Positions 1-8,446 of a stretch of DNA of 64,000 bases are shown piece by piece. Every line of letters begins with the position of its first letter. The stretch's first letter is position 1. The stretch lies in contig CAWDKW010000004.1 of NCBI GenBank assembly GCA_963803065.1, forward strand, positions 62,001 to 126,000, read 5' to 3'. The notes beneath the pieces were generated by a model, which saw only the letters and a list, made by a program, of their open reading frames with translations, was not told the origin of the DNA and searched no databases. The DNA comes from DASXMT01 sp963803065 (GTDB lineage Bacteria; Actinomycetota; Acidimicrobiia; Acidimicrobiales; RAAP-2). A program made the position numbers and the translations under genes.

Positions 1-1
1 G

Positions 2-1273
2 TCACGGGCCCTGGTGGCTGTTGCCCACCTGACCTCGGGCGGCTGGAGCCCACAGCAGCTGGCCGGGGACCTCATCGAGTACCTGCGCCAGGCCTTCTTG
101 ACCATGGTCGCACCCGAACTGGTGTCGGTGGGAGACACCGAGCGGGGCGAGATCGCCGGCCTGGCCGAGCGGCTGGGCCTGGCCGCGGTGGTCCGGGGCA
201 TGGAAGTGCTCGGGTTGGCCCAGGTGGCCATGCGAGAGGCACCCGATCCCCGGGTCAACCTGGAGGTGGCGCTGGTCAGGCTGGCGCACCCGGACGTGGA
301 CGTGTCGCACGAGGCGTTGGTGGTTCGGATCGAGCGGCTGGAGCGAGGCGCACCGGTTGCCCGACCGGCCGCGCCTCCAGTCGCGTCTCGACCGGGCCCC
401 TCGGCGCCCTCGTCGGCGGAGCCAGCCGAGCCTTCGGAGCCAGGGAGGGCCACGGAGCGAGCGGTCGACCCGACGGCCCCTTCACCCTCGGCCGGTGCCC
501 GCAAGACGTTGGGGGCCGTCCGTCGCCAGACCGGGGCGTCGGACAAGCGGGGTCCAGCTGGCGCATCGAGTCCCGGAGGAACCGAGCCCGGCGCATCGAG
601 CCCGGCGGCACCCGCCGCTGCCACTGCTTCTACTGCCCAAGACGAAGAGGATGCCCCCGCGCCGTCCTCACCGGCAGCGGCCAAGGCCACGCGGGGGTCG
701 GATCAGGGGGCGGCTGGGATGCCGACGCGGGACGAATTGGTGGAGGCGTGGGGCGACCACGTCCTTGGCCGGTTGCGGCCCAAGGCCAAGGCCCTGTTCC
801 AAGCCGGGCGCTTCGTCGGGGTGGAGGGCGACAGAGCCCAATTCGGGTTGCCCAACGAGACCCACCGCATGCGGTGCGAGGAGGTCCGGGCCGACGTGGA
901 GGCGGTGCTGTCCGAGTACTTCGGACGGCGGGTCCCGCTCGTGCTGATCGTCGACGACGGGCCCGGCGGGCACGAGGGGCCGGCCGGTCGGACCGGGGCG
1001 GCAGGACCGGAGGCGTTCACTCGAGGGGGCTCCTCGCCCGGGTCGCGGGGTGGTCCGCCGGGTGACGTGTCGGGCCGGTCCCGATCGGGGACATCGGGGC
1101 CAGGTGCATCGGGGTCAGGTGTCTTCGAAGAGGTGTCGGGCCCGTCGGGGTCGGCTGCGTCGGAGGACTTCTCCGCCTTCGACGAAGCCGAGCTCGGGGA
1201 GGTGGCCGACGTCGACACCTCGCCTGCGGCGCGGGTGCTCCAGGCGTTTCCCGGCGCCGAAGAGGTGAACTGA
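2..1273 (+). CDS. dnaX: DNA polymerase III subunit gamma/tau, C-terminal part (partial, 5' end outside window)
   Basis: The reading frame is open from base 2, so the AAA+ ATPase part lies upstream of the window. What remains is the end of the clamp-loader region (ALVAVAHLTSGG, then QQLAGDLIEYLR, the lid/collar helices), a long Pro/Ala/Ser-rich linker, a folded tau-like domain (roughly MPTRDELVEAWGDHVL to LVLIVDD, about bases 720-960), a second Gly/Ser-rich linker, and the conserved C-terminal peptide ARVLQAFPGAEEV typical of actinobacterial DnaX. The product would load beta clamps and tie the polymerase to the helicase. It is followed with zero spacing by recR (TGA then GTG), the classic dnaX-recR pair. 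Identity rests on the C-terminal peptide, the helices and the neighbour. Confidence 0.9.
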   Translation, partial: SRALVAVAHLTSGGWSPQQLAGDLIEYLRQAFLTMVAPELVSVGDTERGEIAGLAERLGLAAVVRGMEVLGLAQVAMREAPDPRVNLEVALVRLAHPDVDVSHEALVVRIERLERGAPVARPAAPPVASRPGPSAPSSAEPAEPSEPGRATERAVDPTAPSPSAGARKTLGAVRRQTGASDKRGPAGASSPGGTEPGASSPAAPAAATASTAQDEEDAPAPSSPAAAKATRGSDQGAAGMPTRDELVEAWGDHVLGRLRPKAKALFQAGRFVGVEGDRAQFGLPNETHRMRCEEVRADVEAVLSEYFGRRVPLVLIVDDGPGGHEGPAGRTGAAGPEAFTRGGSSPGSRGGPPGDVSGRSRSGTSGPGASGSGVFEEVSGPSGSAASEDFSAFDEAELGEVADVDTSPAARVLQAFPGAEEVN

Positions 1274-1879
1274 GTGGCCATCTTCTCGGGGCCGCTGCAG
1301 TCATTGATCGACGAGCTCGGCCGATTGCCCGGAGTGGGGCCCAAGTCGGCACAGCGGATCGCCTTCCACCTGTTGAAGGTGGCCCCTGAGGATGCCAACC
1401 GGCTGGCCGCGTCCATCATCGCCGTCAAGGAGAAGATCACCCTGTGCACGCGGTGCTTCAACGTCGCCGAGGGCGGCCTCTGCTCGATCTGCACCGACGA
1501 CCGTCGGGACACCACGTCGGTGTGCGTGGTGGAAGACCCGAGGGACATCGTGTCCGTGGAGAGAACGGGCGAGTTCACCGGCCGGTACCACGTCTTGCAG
1601 GGGGCGTTGAACCCGATCGAGGGGATCGGCCCGGAGCAGCTCCGGGTCCGCGAGCTGCTCGCCCGGGTGGAGGAGGAGGGGATCACCGAGGTGATCCTGT
1701 GCACCAACCCCAACCTGGAGGGCGAGACCACTGCGATGTACCTGGCCCGGCTGTTGAAGCCCATGGGCCTCAAGGTGACCCGCATCGCCAGCGGCTTGCC
1801 CGTGGGAGGTGACCTGGAGTACGCCGACGAGCTGACCCTCGGGCGCGCGCTCGAGGGCCGTCGCGAAGTGGACGCCTGA
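1274..1879 (+). CDS. recR: Recombination mediator protein RecR
   Basis: A 201-residue protein of normal RecR length. It has an N-terminal helix-hairpin-helix (LGRLPGVGPKSAQRIAFHLL, residues 16-35), a four-cysteine zinc finger (Cys58, Cys61, Cys70, Cys73), and a Toprim domain ending in TRIASGLPVGGDLEYADELT. RecR works with RecF/RecO to load RecA onto SSB-coated gaps. The GTG start directly abuts the dnaX stop, so translation is likely coupled. The known family makes the function secure. Confidence 0.97.
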   Translation: MAIFSGPLQSLIDELGRLPGVGPKSAQRIAFHLLKVAPEDANRLAASIIAVKEKITLCTRCFNVAEGGLCSICTDDRRDTTSVCVVEDPRDIVSVERTGEFTGRYHVLQGALNPIEGIGPEQLRVRELLARVEEEGITEVILCTNPNLEGETTAMYLARLLKPMGLKVTRIASGLPVGGDLEYADELTLGRALEGRREVDA

Positions 1880-1882
1880 ACC

Positions 1883-2497
1883 ATGCCCGACCCGGCCACG
1901 CACTCGGTCAAGTTCCTCTGGGTGCTTCGCCACGCCAAGGCCACCCAGCACGGCCATCGGGGGGGTAGTGACTACGACCGCCCCCTCACCAACCGGGGAC
2001 GCCGGGACGCCAAGGCGCTGGGCGCACGGCTGGCGGCCGGGGTGGGCGTGTTCGGGCTCGACGGCGTGGCCCTGCCCCAGGTCGCGCTCACGTCGGCGGC
2101 GGCCCGCACCAGCGAGACTGCCGCACTGGTTGCCGAGGGAATGGCTGCGCCGCTGTCGATCGACCGTTACCGCTCGTTGTACGAGGCAGGCACAGAGACC
2201 ATCGTGCAGTACGTCCGAGAGATTGACAACGATGTCATCTCGGCGATGGTCGTCGGTCACAACCCGTCCATCTACCGGCTGGCCTGGCAGCTGCTCGCCG
2301 TCGGGGATGGGTCCGGCTCAGCGACCGGTGGCGAGTCCGGTTCTGACGTCGGCGACGGGATGGACGGGCGCCACCAATTGGAGGAGCACGGCTTCCCCAC
2401 CTGCGCCCTGGCCGTCTTGGTCCTGCCCCTGTCCTCCTGGTCGGAGACCACCGAGGAGTGCGCGTCGCTCGCAGGGGTGTTCAGTCCGCCGTACTGA
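1883..2497 (+). CDS. SixA-like phosphohistidine phosphatase (histidine phosphatase superfamily)
   Basis: The 204-residue protein begins with the catalytic motif LRHAKA (RHA/G signature) followed by DYDRPLTNRGRRDA, the arrangement of SixA-type phosphatases that remove phosphate from phosphohistidine on HPt or PTS proteins. A second catalytic His is in VVGHNPSIYRLAW. An acidic, Gly/Ser-rich insertion (about residues 138-165) separates that motif from the last strand. It starts ATG 3 nt after the recR stop and probably shares its transcript. The actual substrate cannot be told from sequence. Confidence 0.82.
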   Translation: MPDPATHSVKFLWVLRHAKATQHGHRGGSDYDRPLTNRGRRDAKALGARLAAGVGVFGLDGVALPQVALTSAAARTSETAALVAEGMAAPLSIDRYRSLYEAGTETIVQYVREIDNDVISAMVVGHNPSIYRLAWQLLAVGDGSGSATGGESGSDVGDGMDGRHQLEEHGFPTCALAVLVLPLSSWSETTEECASLAGVFSPPY

Positions 2498-2598
2498 TCG
2501 TTCAGCCTGCCGCAGATAGGGACTGACGCTGATAGCGACTGATAGAGAGATCTGCCGCACTGATAGGGCGCTGCAATCCGACGGGGCCGCCGCCTGGC

Positions 2599-3783
2599 TC
2601 AGGCGAGCGAGCGCAGCAGTGCAGCGTCTCCCTGTCCGCCCCCTCCGCAGAGGCTGACGGCTGCCAACCCTCCGCCGCGGCGCTTCAGCTCGTGGAGCGC
2701 AGTCAGGGCGACGCGGGTGCCGGACATGCCCACCGGGTGGCCGAGGGCGATGGCGCCGCCGTTGACGTTGACCTTCTCCTCGGGGATGCCGAGGTCGTCG
2801 ACGGATGAGAGACCCACGGCGGCGAAGGCCTCGTTGATCTCGAACAGGTCGACATCGTCGAGCGACGTGCCCGCCTTGGACAAGGCCTGGGCGATGGCCC
2901 GCGACGGCTGCGTGAGCAACGAGGGATCCGGACCGGCAACCTGGCCGTAGCCGACCAGCTCGCCCAGCGGCGTGACGCCCAGCTCTTCCGCCTTGGCCTT
3001 GGACATCACGATGACCGCAGCGGCGCCGTCGGAGATCTGGGAGGCGTTGCCGGCGGTGATGGTGCCTTCCTTGGAGAAGGCCGGGCGCAGCTTGGCCAGG
3101 GACTCGGCGGTGGTCTCGGGACGGACGCCCTCATCGGTGTCGACCACGATCGGGTCGCCCTTGCGCTGGGGCACGCTGACCGCCACGATCTCCTCGGCGA
3201 AGCGGCCGTCCTTGATGGCGGCGGCGGCCTTCTCGTGCGAGGCGGCGCTGAAGGCATCCTGTCGTTCCCGGGAAACGCCGTCGGCACCGTTGTAGCGCTC
3301 GGTGCCGAGGCCCATGGCGCACTGGTCGAACGCACAGAAGAGCCCGTCGTACATCATCGAGTCGACCAGGGTGGCGTCCCCGATCCGGTACCCCGCCCGC
3401 GCCCCGGGGAGCAGGTACGGCGCCTGGGTCATCGACTCCATGCCCCCGGCCACCACGATCTCGGCGTCACCGGCATTGATGAGCAGATCGGCCAGGTAGA
3501 TGGCGTTGAGCCCGGACAGGCAGACCTTGTTGACCGTCGTGGCCGGCACCGTCATCGGAATGCCGGCCTTGACCGCCGCCTGGCGCGCCGTGATCTGGCC
3601 CGTTCCGGCCAGGATGACCTGGCCCATGAACACATAGTCGACCTGCTCCGGCTTCACCCCGGCGCGCTCGAGGGCCCCGGCGATGGCGAACCCACCGAGC
3701 TCGGTGGCGGCAAAGCTTCCCAGCGCACCCGAGAGCTTGCCGATGGGGGTACGAGCACCTGCGACGATGACGGAACCGGACAT
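2599..3783 (-). CDS. Acetyl-CoA C-acetyltransferase (thiolase)
   Basis: A biosynthetic-type thiolase of 394 residues from ATG 3783, which is preceded by GGAGGT 4 nt upstream; an upstream in-frame start at 3813 lacks such a site. The acyl-enzyme cysteine is Cys88 in TTVNKVCLSG, the His motif is GGAIALGHPVGMSG, and the second catalytic Cys is in SLCGGGGQG. It would condense two acetyl-CoA to acetoacetyl-CoA. It is divergent from the crotonyl-CoA carboxylase/reductase gene and near 3-hydroxybutyryl-CoA dehydrogenase, so a role in feeding the ethylmalonyl-CoA route is a reasonable inference; degradation of fatty acids is the alternative. Confidence 0.9.
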   Translation of the reverse strand: MSGSVIVAGARTPIGKLSGALGSFAATELGGFAIAGALERAGVKPEQVDYVFMGQVILAGTGQITARQAAVKAGIPMTVPATTVNKVCLSGLNAIYLADLLINAGDAEIVVAGGMESMTQAPYLLPGARAGYRIGDATLVDSMMYDGLFCAFDQCAMGLGTERYNGADGVSRERQDAFSAASHEKAAAAIKDGRFAEEIVAVSVPQRKGDPIVVDTDEGVRPETTAESLAKLRPAFSKEGTITAGNASQISDGAAAVIVMSKAKAEELGVTPLGELVGYGQVAGPDPSLLTQPSRAIAQALSKAGTSLDDVDLFEINEAFAAVGLSSVDDLGIPEEKVNVNGGAIALGHPVGMSGTRVALTALHELKRRGGGLAAVSLCGGGGQGDAALLRSLA

Positions 3784-3856
3784 TGAGACCTCCGAGGCCT
3801 GATCGGCCGGCAACCCACGGGGCCGGCGACAACTGGCTAACTGGCTTCTACATCAA

Positions 3857-3906
3857 TGACAACTAAGCCGACAACTGCAACTGACAACTAAGCCGACAAC
3901 TGCAAC
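3857..3906. repeat. 25-bp tandem direct repeat, two perfect copies, thiolase/ccr intergenic region
   Basis: Copies at 3857-3881 and 3882-3906 are identical, and the start of a third is visible. They lie in the 270-bp gap between the divergent thiolase and ccr genes, about 75 bp upstream of the thiolase start and 150 bp before ccr. The unit contains repeated GACAACT words, so a protein-binding site is possible but not shown. Confidence 0.9.
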
Positions 3907-4038
3907 TGACGACGTCAGCAACCTATTGTACGGGATCCTGACCGCCAAGTAACCCCGGTCCTTTGTCGTTCCCTTGTCCCAAGGAGCGGGGACGAAGGGG
4001 GCCACAACCTGACCCCGAGGTCGAGGAACGCGGACGAG

Positions 4039-4044
4039 TAACCT
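4039..4044 (+). promoter_or_regulatory. -10 hexamer for a leaderless ccr transcript
   Basis: TAACCT lies 8 nt before the ATG at 4053 and there is no ribosome-binding site between. This fits a transcript starting at or next to the start codon. Confidence 0.6.
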
Positions 4045-4052
4045 GATGCGCC

Positions 4053-5393
4053 ATGCAGTCGTTCCTTCGAGCAATAGAGGCTGGAGCGTCAGGCGACGAG
4101 ATCGCCGAGATCGCGCTCCCCGATACATACCGTGCCGCCCACGTCCTGCGGGAGGAGGTGGACATGTTCGACGGCGTCGCATCGGAGGACAAGGACCCGC
4201 GCAAGTCCCTCCACGTCAGCGAGGTCGCGGTGCCCGAGCTCGCCCCCGACGAGGCCTACATCGCGGTGATGGCCAGCTCGATCAACTTCAACACCGTCTG
4301 GACGTCCATCTTCGAGCCCCTCCCAACCTTCGGGTTCCTCGACCGCTTGGGCAAGGAGGGCACCTGGGGGTCCCGACACGCCCTGCCCTACCACGTGGTC
4401 GGGTCCGATGCCTCCGGCGTGGTCCTCCGGGTCGGCTCCGCCGTCCGCAACTGGAAGCCGGGCGACAGGGTCACGGTCCACTGCAATTATGTCGACGACC
4501 AGGACCCGTCCTCCCACGACGACTCGATGCTCGCCGCCAACCAGCGGATCTGGGGCTTCGAGACCAACTTCGGGGGCCTGGCCGACCTCGCGGTGGTCAA
4601 GGCCAACCAGCTGATGCCCAAGCCCAAGCACCTGACCTGGGAGGAGGCAGCGGTCAACGCCCTCTGCAACTCCACCTCCTACCGGATGATCGTCTCGAAG
4701 AACGGCGCGGCCATGAAACAGGGCGACCGGGTGCTGGTCTGGGGGGCATCAGGCGGTCTGGGGGCGTTCGCCGTGCAGTACGTGCGAAACGGTGGCGGGA
4801 CGCCGGTGGGCGTGGTCTCCTCGGCCGACAAGGTCAGGTTGCTCCACGAGTTGGGTGTGGAGGCGGTGATCGACCGCCGAGCGGCGGGCTACAAATTCTG
4901 GAAGGACGAAAACACCCAGGACGAGGGCGAATGGCGCCGACTGGGCAAGGACATCCGGGCCCTGGTCGGCGAGGACGTCGACATCGTCTTCGAGCATCCC
5001 GGTCGTCAGACCATGGGCGCCTCGGTGTTCGTCTGCAAGCGGGGCGGCATGGTCGTCACCTGCGCGGCCACCTCGGGATTCATGGTCGAATACGACAACC
5101 GCCACCTGTGGATGAAGCTGAAGACGATCAAGGGATCGCATTTCGCCAACTACCGGGAGGCCTGGGACGCCAACCAGCTGGTGTGCGAGGGCAAGATCCT
5201 GCCGCCACTGTCCGCCGTGCACCCACTGGAGAACGTGGGCGAGGCTGCCTACCAGGTGCACCGGAACCTGCACGAGGGCAAGATCGGTGTGCTGTGCCTG
5301 GCACCGACAGAGGGCCTGGGCATCGACGACCCGGCATTCCGGGAGGAAGTCGGGGAGGACCGCATCACCTTGTTCCGGAGGCACGGAGCGTGA
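4053..5393 (+). CDS. ccr: Crotonyl-CoA carboxylase/reductase
   Basis: A 446-residue MDR-family enoyl-thioester reductase. It converts crotonyl-CoA, CO2 and NADPH to (2S)-ethylmalonyl-CoA, the defining step of the ethylmalonyl-CoA pathway. The N-terminal block (ALPDTYRAAHVLREEVDMF, DPRKSLHV) and the NADPH site VWGASGGLGAFAVQ are typical. The four residues reported to form the CO2 pocket of the Kitasatospora enzyme (Asn81, Phe170, Glu171, His365) all have counterparts here (Asn80, Phe169, Glu170, His363), so it should be a true carboxylase and not a plain crotonyl-CoA reductase. It is followed by methylmalonyl/ethylmalonyl-CoA epimerase, with the mutase nearby. Expression is probably leaderless. 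Confidence 0.96.
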   Translation: MQSFLRAIEAGASGDEIAEIALPDTYRAAHVLREEVDMFDGVASEDKDPRKSLHVSEVAVPELAPDEAYIAVMASSINFNTVWTSIFEPLPTFGFLDRLGKEGTWGSRHALPYHVVGSDASGVVLRVGSAVRNWKPGDRVTVHCNYVDDQDPSSHDDSMLAANQRIWGFETNFGGLADLAVVKANQLMPKPKHLTWEEAAVNALCNSTSYRMIVSKNGAAMKQGDRVLVWGASGGLGAFAVQYVRNGGGTPVGVVSSADKVRLLHELGVEAVIDRRAAGYKFWKDENTQDEGEWRRLGKDIRALVGEDVDIVFEHPGRQTMGASVFVCKRGGMVVTCAATSGFMVEYDNRHLWMKLKTIKGSHFANYREAWDANQLVCEGKILPPLSAVHPLENVGEAAYQVHRNLHEGKIGVLCLAPTEGLGIDDPAFREEVGEDRITLFRRHGA

Positions 5394-5426
5394 GCAGGAA
5401 GTTCAGGAGGCACCGAGCGTGAGCAG
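5377..5426. repeat. Direct repeat spanning the ccr stop and the epimerase start
   Basis: 21-bp copies at 5377-5397 and 5406-5426 differ at one base. The first holds the ccr TGA; the second holds the AGGAGG ribosome-binding site and GTG start of the next gene. The period is 29 bp. Confidence 0.85.
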
Positions 5427-5883
5427 CATCGACCGAAATACCGCGGCGCACCCGGGGGCAGGCAGTCCCGCCGAACCTGCCGGGCTCCTGACCGAGATCG
5501 ACCATGTGGCCATCGCCGTCCGGGACCTGGAGTCCGCCATTGCCTACTACGCCCAGACCTTCGGGGCCACCGTGGCCCACCGCGAGCGCATCGAGTCCGA
5601 CGGGGTGGAGGAGGCGCTCATCAAGGTGGCCGACTCGTACATCCAGCTCCTGACCCCGACCAGTGATTCCTCCCCCGTCGCCAGGTACCTGGACAAGAAG
5701 GGGGAGGGCATCCACCACGTCGGCTACCGGGTGGACGACTGCGGGGTCGCCCTCCAGGCGGTGAAGGACCATGGTGGCCAGACCATCGACCAGGCCCCCC
5801 GCCCCGGCTCGAGGGGCACCACCGTGGCCTTCATCCACCCCAAGTCGGCCTTCGGCACCCTGATCGAGCTCGTCCAGGAGTAG
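5419..5883 (+). CDS. mce: Methylmalonyl-CoA/ethylmalonyl-CoA epimerase
   Basis: A 154-residue vicinal-oxygen-chelate protein from GTG 5419, chosen because AGGAGG lies 8 nt upstream. It has the paired beta-alpha-beta modules of the family: TEIDHVAIAVRDLESAIAYY with the first metal His, GEGIHHVGYRVDD with the second, and the C-terminal TLIELVQE with the metal Glu. It interconverts the (R) and (S) forms of methylmalonyl-CoA and ethylmalonyl-CoA, linking Ccr and propionyl-CoA carboxylase products to the B12 mutases. It sits directly after ccr, and the start region appears to be a duplicate of the ccr 3' end. Confidence 0.92.
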   Translation: MSSIDRNTAAHPGAGSPAEPAGLLTEIDHVAIAVRDLESAIAYYAQTFGATVAHRERIESDGVEEALIKVADSYIQLLTPTSDSSPVARYLDKKGEGIHHVGYRVDDCGVALQAVKDHGGQTIDQAPRPGSRGTTVAFIHPKSAFGTLIELVQE

Positions 5884-5910
5884 GGCCACGGCGACGCCGC
5901 GGGCACGACG

Positions 5911-6834
5911 ATGAACGAGGGCTTCGCACCAGGAATCGGGGAGAAGCTTCGCTCCTACGTGTACCTCCTCGTCGATCCCCGGACCGGGCGGGCGTTCTAT
6001 GCCGGCCGGGGACGCAACGATCGCTGCTTCCGGCACGTCCAGGCCGCCCGGAGCACCGCCGAGGCGCTGGACGGTGCCCTGCCGGGGTCGGAGGGCGGGC
6101 GACAGGGGCCGCCTGCCGGTGGCGAGGGTGACGAGCGTGGGCCGGCCGGCGGTGGCGAGGGTGTGCCGGAGGGCCGGCTGGCTGGGGCCGGGCGGGGATA
6201 CCCGGTCCTCGGGCGGATCAGGGAGATCGAGTCGAGCGGTCGGTCCGTTCGCATCGACATCCTGCGGTACGGGCTCAGCGCCGACGAGGCGCGCCTGGTC
6301 GAAGCGGTGGCGCGGGACGCTCTCGGTCTGGGGTCGGCACCAGACGGCGGGGCCGCCGCCCGCCGGGCCCTCCCCCGACAGCGCACCGAGGCGTCGATGC
6401 TCAACACCAGGTTGGCCAGACCGGTCAAGATCAAGCGCGGCCACCGGGTCGCCCTCCTCCGCCCGGGCCGGTCGATCGGTCCAGGATTCTCGGAGGCCCA
6501 GCTCGACGAGGCCATCGGGTCGGAATGGAAGATCGGGCGTCGCTGGACGGACCCCCGGTCCCCACGCTCGCCGCAATGGGCGTTCGTCGTGGTGGACGAC
6601 CTCGTGCGGGCGGTGCTCCGGATCGACGGGTGGAAGCCGGCCGAGTCGACCCCTCCCACGCAGCCGCCCCCGGTGCCCGGTACCTCGGCTCGCTGGAGGC
6701 TCACCGGCGAGCGGGACCCCGAGATGGAGCGCAAGTACCGGGGCCGCAACGTCAGCGCCTACCTGAGCCCGGGATCCCAGAATCCCGTCACGTACGTGTG
6801 GTGCGGGCCCCACTGGGTGAACAGACCGATCTGA
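5911..6834 (+). CDS. LEM-3-like GIY-YIG domain protein (COG3680-like), function unknown
   Basis: The 307-residue protein opens with YVYLLVDPRTGRAFYAGRGR, the GIY-YIG core in the variant seen in LEM-3/COG3680 proteins (YVY...YAG with Arg in RGRNDRCFRH). A Gly-rich insertion of about 45 residues follows, then VLGRIREIESSGRSVRIDIL and EARLVEAVARDAL, which complete the nuclease fold. A second conserved region near the C-terminus (SEWKIGRRWTDP, WAFVVVDDLVRAVLRIDGW) is of the kind that follows this domain in bacterial homologues. It lies between the epimerase and propionyl-CoA carboxylase genes with no obvious metabolic link. DNA cleavage is possible but untested for this subfamily. Confidence 0.7.
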   Translation: MNEGFAPGIGEKLRSYVYLLVDPRTGRAFYAGRGRNDRCFRHVQAARSTAEALDGALPGSEGGRQGPPAGGEGDERGPAGGGEGVPEGRLAGAGRGYPVLGRIREIESSGRSVRIDILRYGLSADEARLVEAVARDALGLGSAPDGGAAARRALPRQRTEASMLNTRLARPVKIKRGHRVALLRPGRSIGPGFSEAQLDEAIGSEWKIGRRWTDPRSPRSPQWAFVVVDDLVRAVLRIDGWKPAESTPPTQPPPVPGTSARWRLTGERDPEMERKYRGRNVSAYLSPGSQNPVTYVWCGPHWVNRPI

Positions 6835-6875
6835 GCACCCGAGCTGGCCGGATGGGACCAGGTGAGCGGGTCCGG

Positions 6876-6881
6876 TAGCCT
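6876..6881 (+). promoter_or_regulatory. -10 hexamer for a leaderless pccB transcript
   Basis: TAGCCT lies 8 nt before the ATG at 6890, with no intervening ribosome-binding site. Confidence 0.55.
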
Positions 6882-6889
6882 CGGGCCTC

Positions 6890-8446
6890 ATGGATCACCC
6901 GATGACCCAACGGCTCGAGGAGCTCGCCGAGCGGCGAGAGCAGGCGAGGAACGCCGGCTCACCGAGAGCGATCGAGAAACATCACGCCAAAGGCAAGATG
7001 ACCGCCCGGGAGCGACTCGACTACCTGCTCGACGAGGGCTCGTTCCAAGAGCTCGACATGTTGGCCCGCCACCGGGCCCACGGCATGGGGCTCGAGGACA
7101 ACCGACCCTTCACCGACGGCGTGATCACCGGGTTCGGCGAGATCGACGGGCGCCGGGTATGCGTGTTCAGCCAGGACTTCACCGTCTTCGGCGGGGCCCT
7201 GGGCGAGGTCTTCGCCGAGAAGATCCACAAGATCATGGACCTGGCCTCGTCGATCGGTGTCCCCATGATCGGGCTGAACGACGGCGCCGGGGCCCGTATC
7301 CAAGAGGGCGTGGTCTCCCTCCATTCCTACGGGGGGATCTTCCACCGCAACGCCGAGGCGTCGGGGGTGATCCCCCAGATCAGCGTCATCCTCGGCCCCT
7401 GCGCCGGCGGGGCGGTCTACAGCCCGGCCATGACCGACTTCATCTTCATGGTCGAGGGCACCAGCCACATGTTCATCACCGGGCCGGACGTGGTGAAGAC
7501 GGTGACGGGCGAGGACGTGACGCTCGAGGAGCTGGGCGGGGCCATGAGCCACGCCACCAAGTCGGGGGTGGCCGCCTTCGTGTCCCCCGACGAGAAGTCG
7601 TGTCTCGACGACGTGCGCTACCTGCTCTCGTTCCTCCCTTCCAACAACTTGGAAGAGCCGCCGGTCATCGACACCGGCGACGACCCCGAGCGGGCCACCC
7701 CGGAGCTGACCGCCCTAATGCCGACATCGCCCAACCAGCCCTACGACATGAAGAAGGTCATCGAGGCGGTCGTCGACGACGGTGAGTTCTTCGAGGTCAA
7801 CCACCACTGGGCCATGAACCTGGTGTGCGGGTACTCCCGGGTCGACGGGAGGGTCGTGGGCATCGTGGGCAACCAGCCCCAGATGCTGGCCGGCGTGCTC
7901 GACATCGACGCGGCCGAGAAGGGGGCGCGCTTCGTGCGGACCTGTGACGCCTTCAACATCCCCCTCGTCACCTTCGTCGACGTGCCCGGGTTCATGCCCG
8001 GCACCGATCAGGAGTACGGGGGCATCATCCGCCACGGGGCCAAGCTCCTCTACGCCTACTGCGAGTCGACCGTTCCCCGGGTCCAGATCATCACCCGCAA
8101 GGCCTACGGCGGTGCCTACGTGGTCATGAACTCCAAGTCCATCGGCGCCGACCTGGCCTACGCCTGGCCCTCGGCCGAGCTGGCCGTCATGGGCCCCGAG
8201 GGTGCGGTCGAGATCGTGTACCGGAGGGACCTGGCCGAGGCCAGCGACCCGGTGTCCCGCCGCAAGGAGCTGGTCGAGGAGTACACCGAGCGCTACGCCA
8301 ACCCCTATGCGGCGGCCGAGCGCGGCTACGTCGACGACGTGATCGACCCGTCCGAGACGCGCCGTGTGCTGGTCAAGGGCCTCGCCCTGCTGGCCTCCAA
8401 GCGCGAGGAGCTGCCCAAGCGCAAGCACGGGAACATGCCGCTGTGA
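6890..8446 (+). CDS. pccB: Propionyl-CoA/acyl-CoA carboxylase beta (carboxyltransferase) subunit
   Basis: A 518-residue carboxyltransferase with the two crotonase-like halves of the family. The N half carries KMTARERLDYLLDEGSF, FSQDFTVFGGALGE and GPCAGGAVYSPAMTDFIF; the C half carries VDVPGFMPGTDQEYGGIIR, RKAYGGAYVVMNSK and AWPSAELAVMGPEGAVEI. It transfers CO2 from biotin to propionyl-CoA (and perhaps acetyl- or butyryl-CoA) to give methylmalonyl-CoA. The biotin carboxylase alpha subunit is not in this window. The stop overlaps a small epsilon-like gene by 4 nt. Substrate preference is inferred from the neighbouring epimerase and mutase. Confidence 0.93.
   Translation: MDHPMTQRLEELAERREQARNAGSPRAIEKHHAKGKMTARERLDYLLDEGSFQELDMLARHRAHGMGLEDNRPFTDGVITGFGEIDGRRVCVFSQDFTVFGGALGEVFAEKIHKIMDLASSIGVPMIGLNDGAGARIQEGVVSLHSYGGIFHRNAEASGVIPQISVILGPCAGGAVYSPAMTDFIFMVEGTSHMFITGPDVVKTVTGEDVTLEELGGAMSHATKSGVAAFVSPDEKSCLDDVRYLLSFLPSNNLEEPPVIDTGDDPERATPELTALMPTSPNQPYDMKKVIEAVVDDGEFFEVNHHWAMNLVCGYSRVDGRVVGIVGNQPQMLAGVLDIDAAEKGARFVRTCDAFNIPLVTFVDVPGFMPGTDQEYGGIIRHGAKLLYAYCESTVPRVQIITRKAYGGAYVVMNSKSIGADLAYAWPSAELAVMGPEGAVEIVYRRDLAEASDPVSRRKELVEEYTERYANPYAAAERGYVDDVIDPSETRRVLVKGLALLASKREELPKRKHGNMPL

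Noticed and set aside
3784..4052. Transposon or integrase remnants near the 25-bp repeats
   Set aside because: No transposase motif, terminal inverted repeats or target-site duplication could be found.
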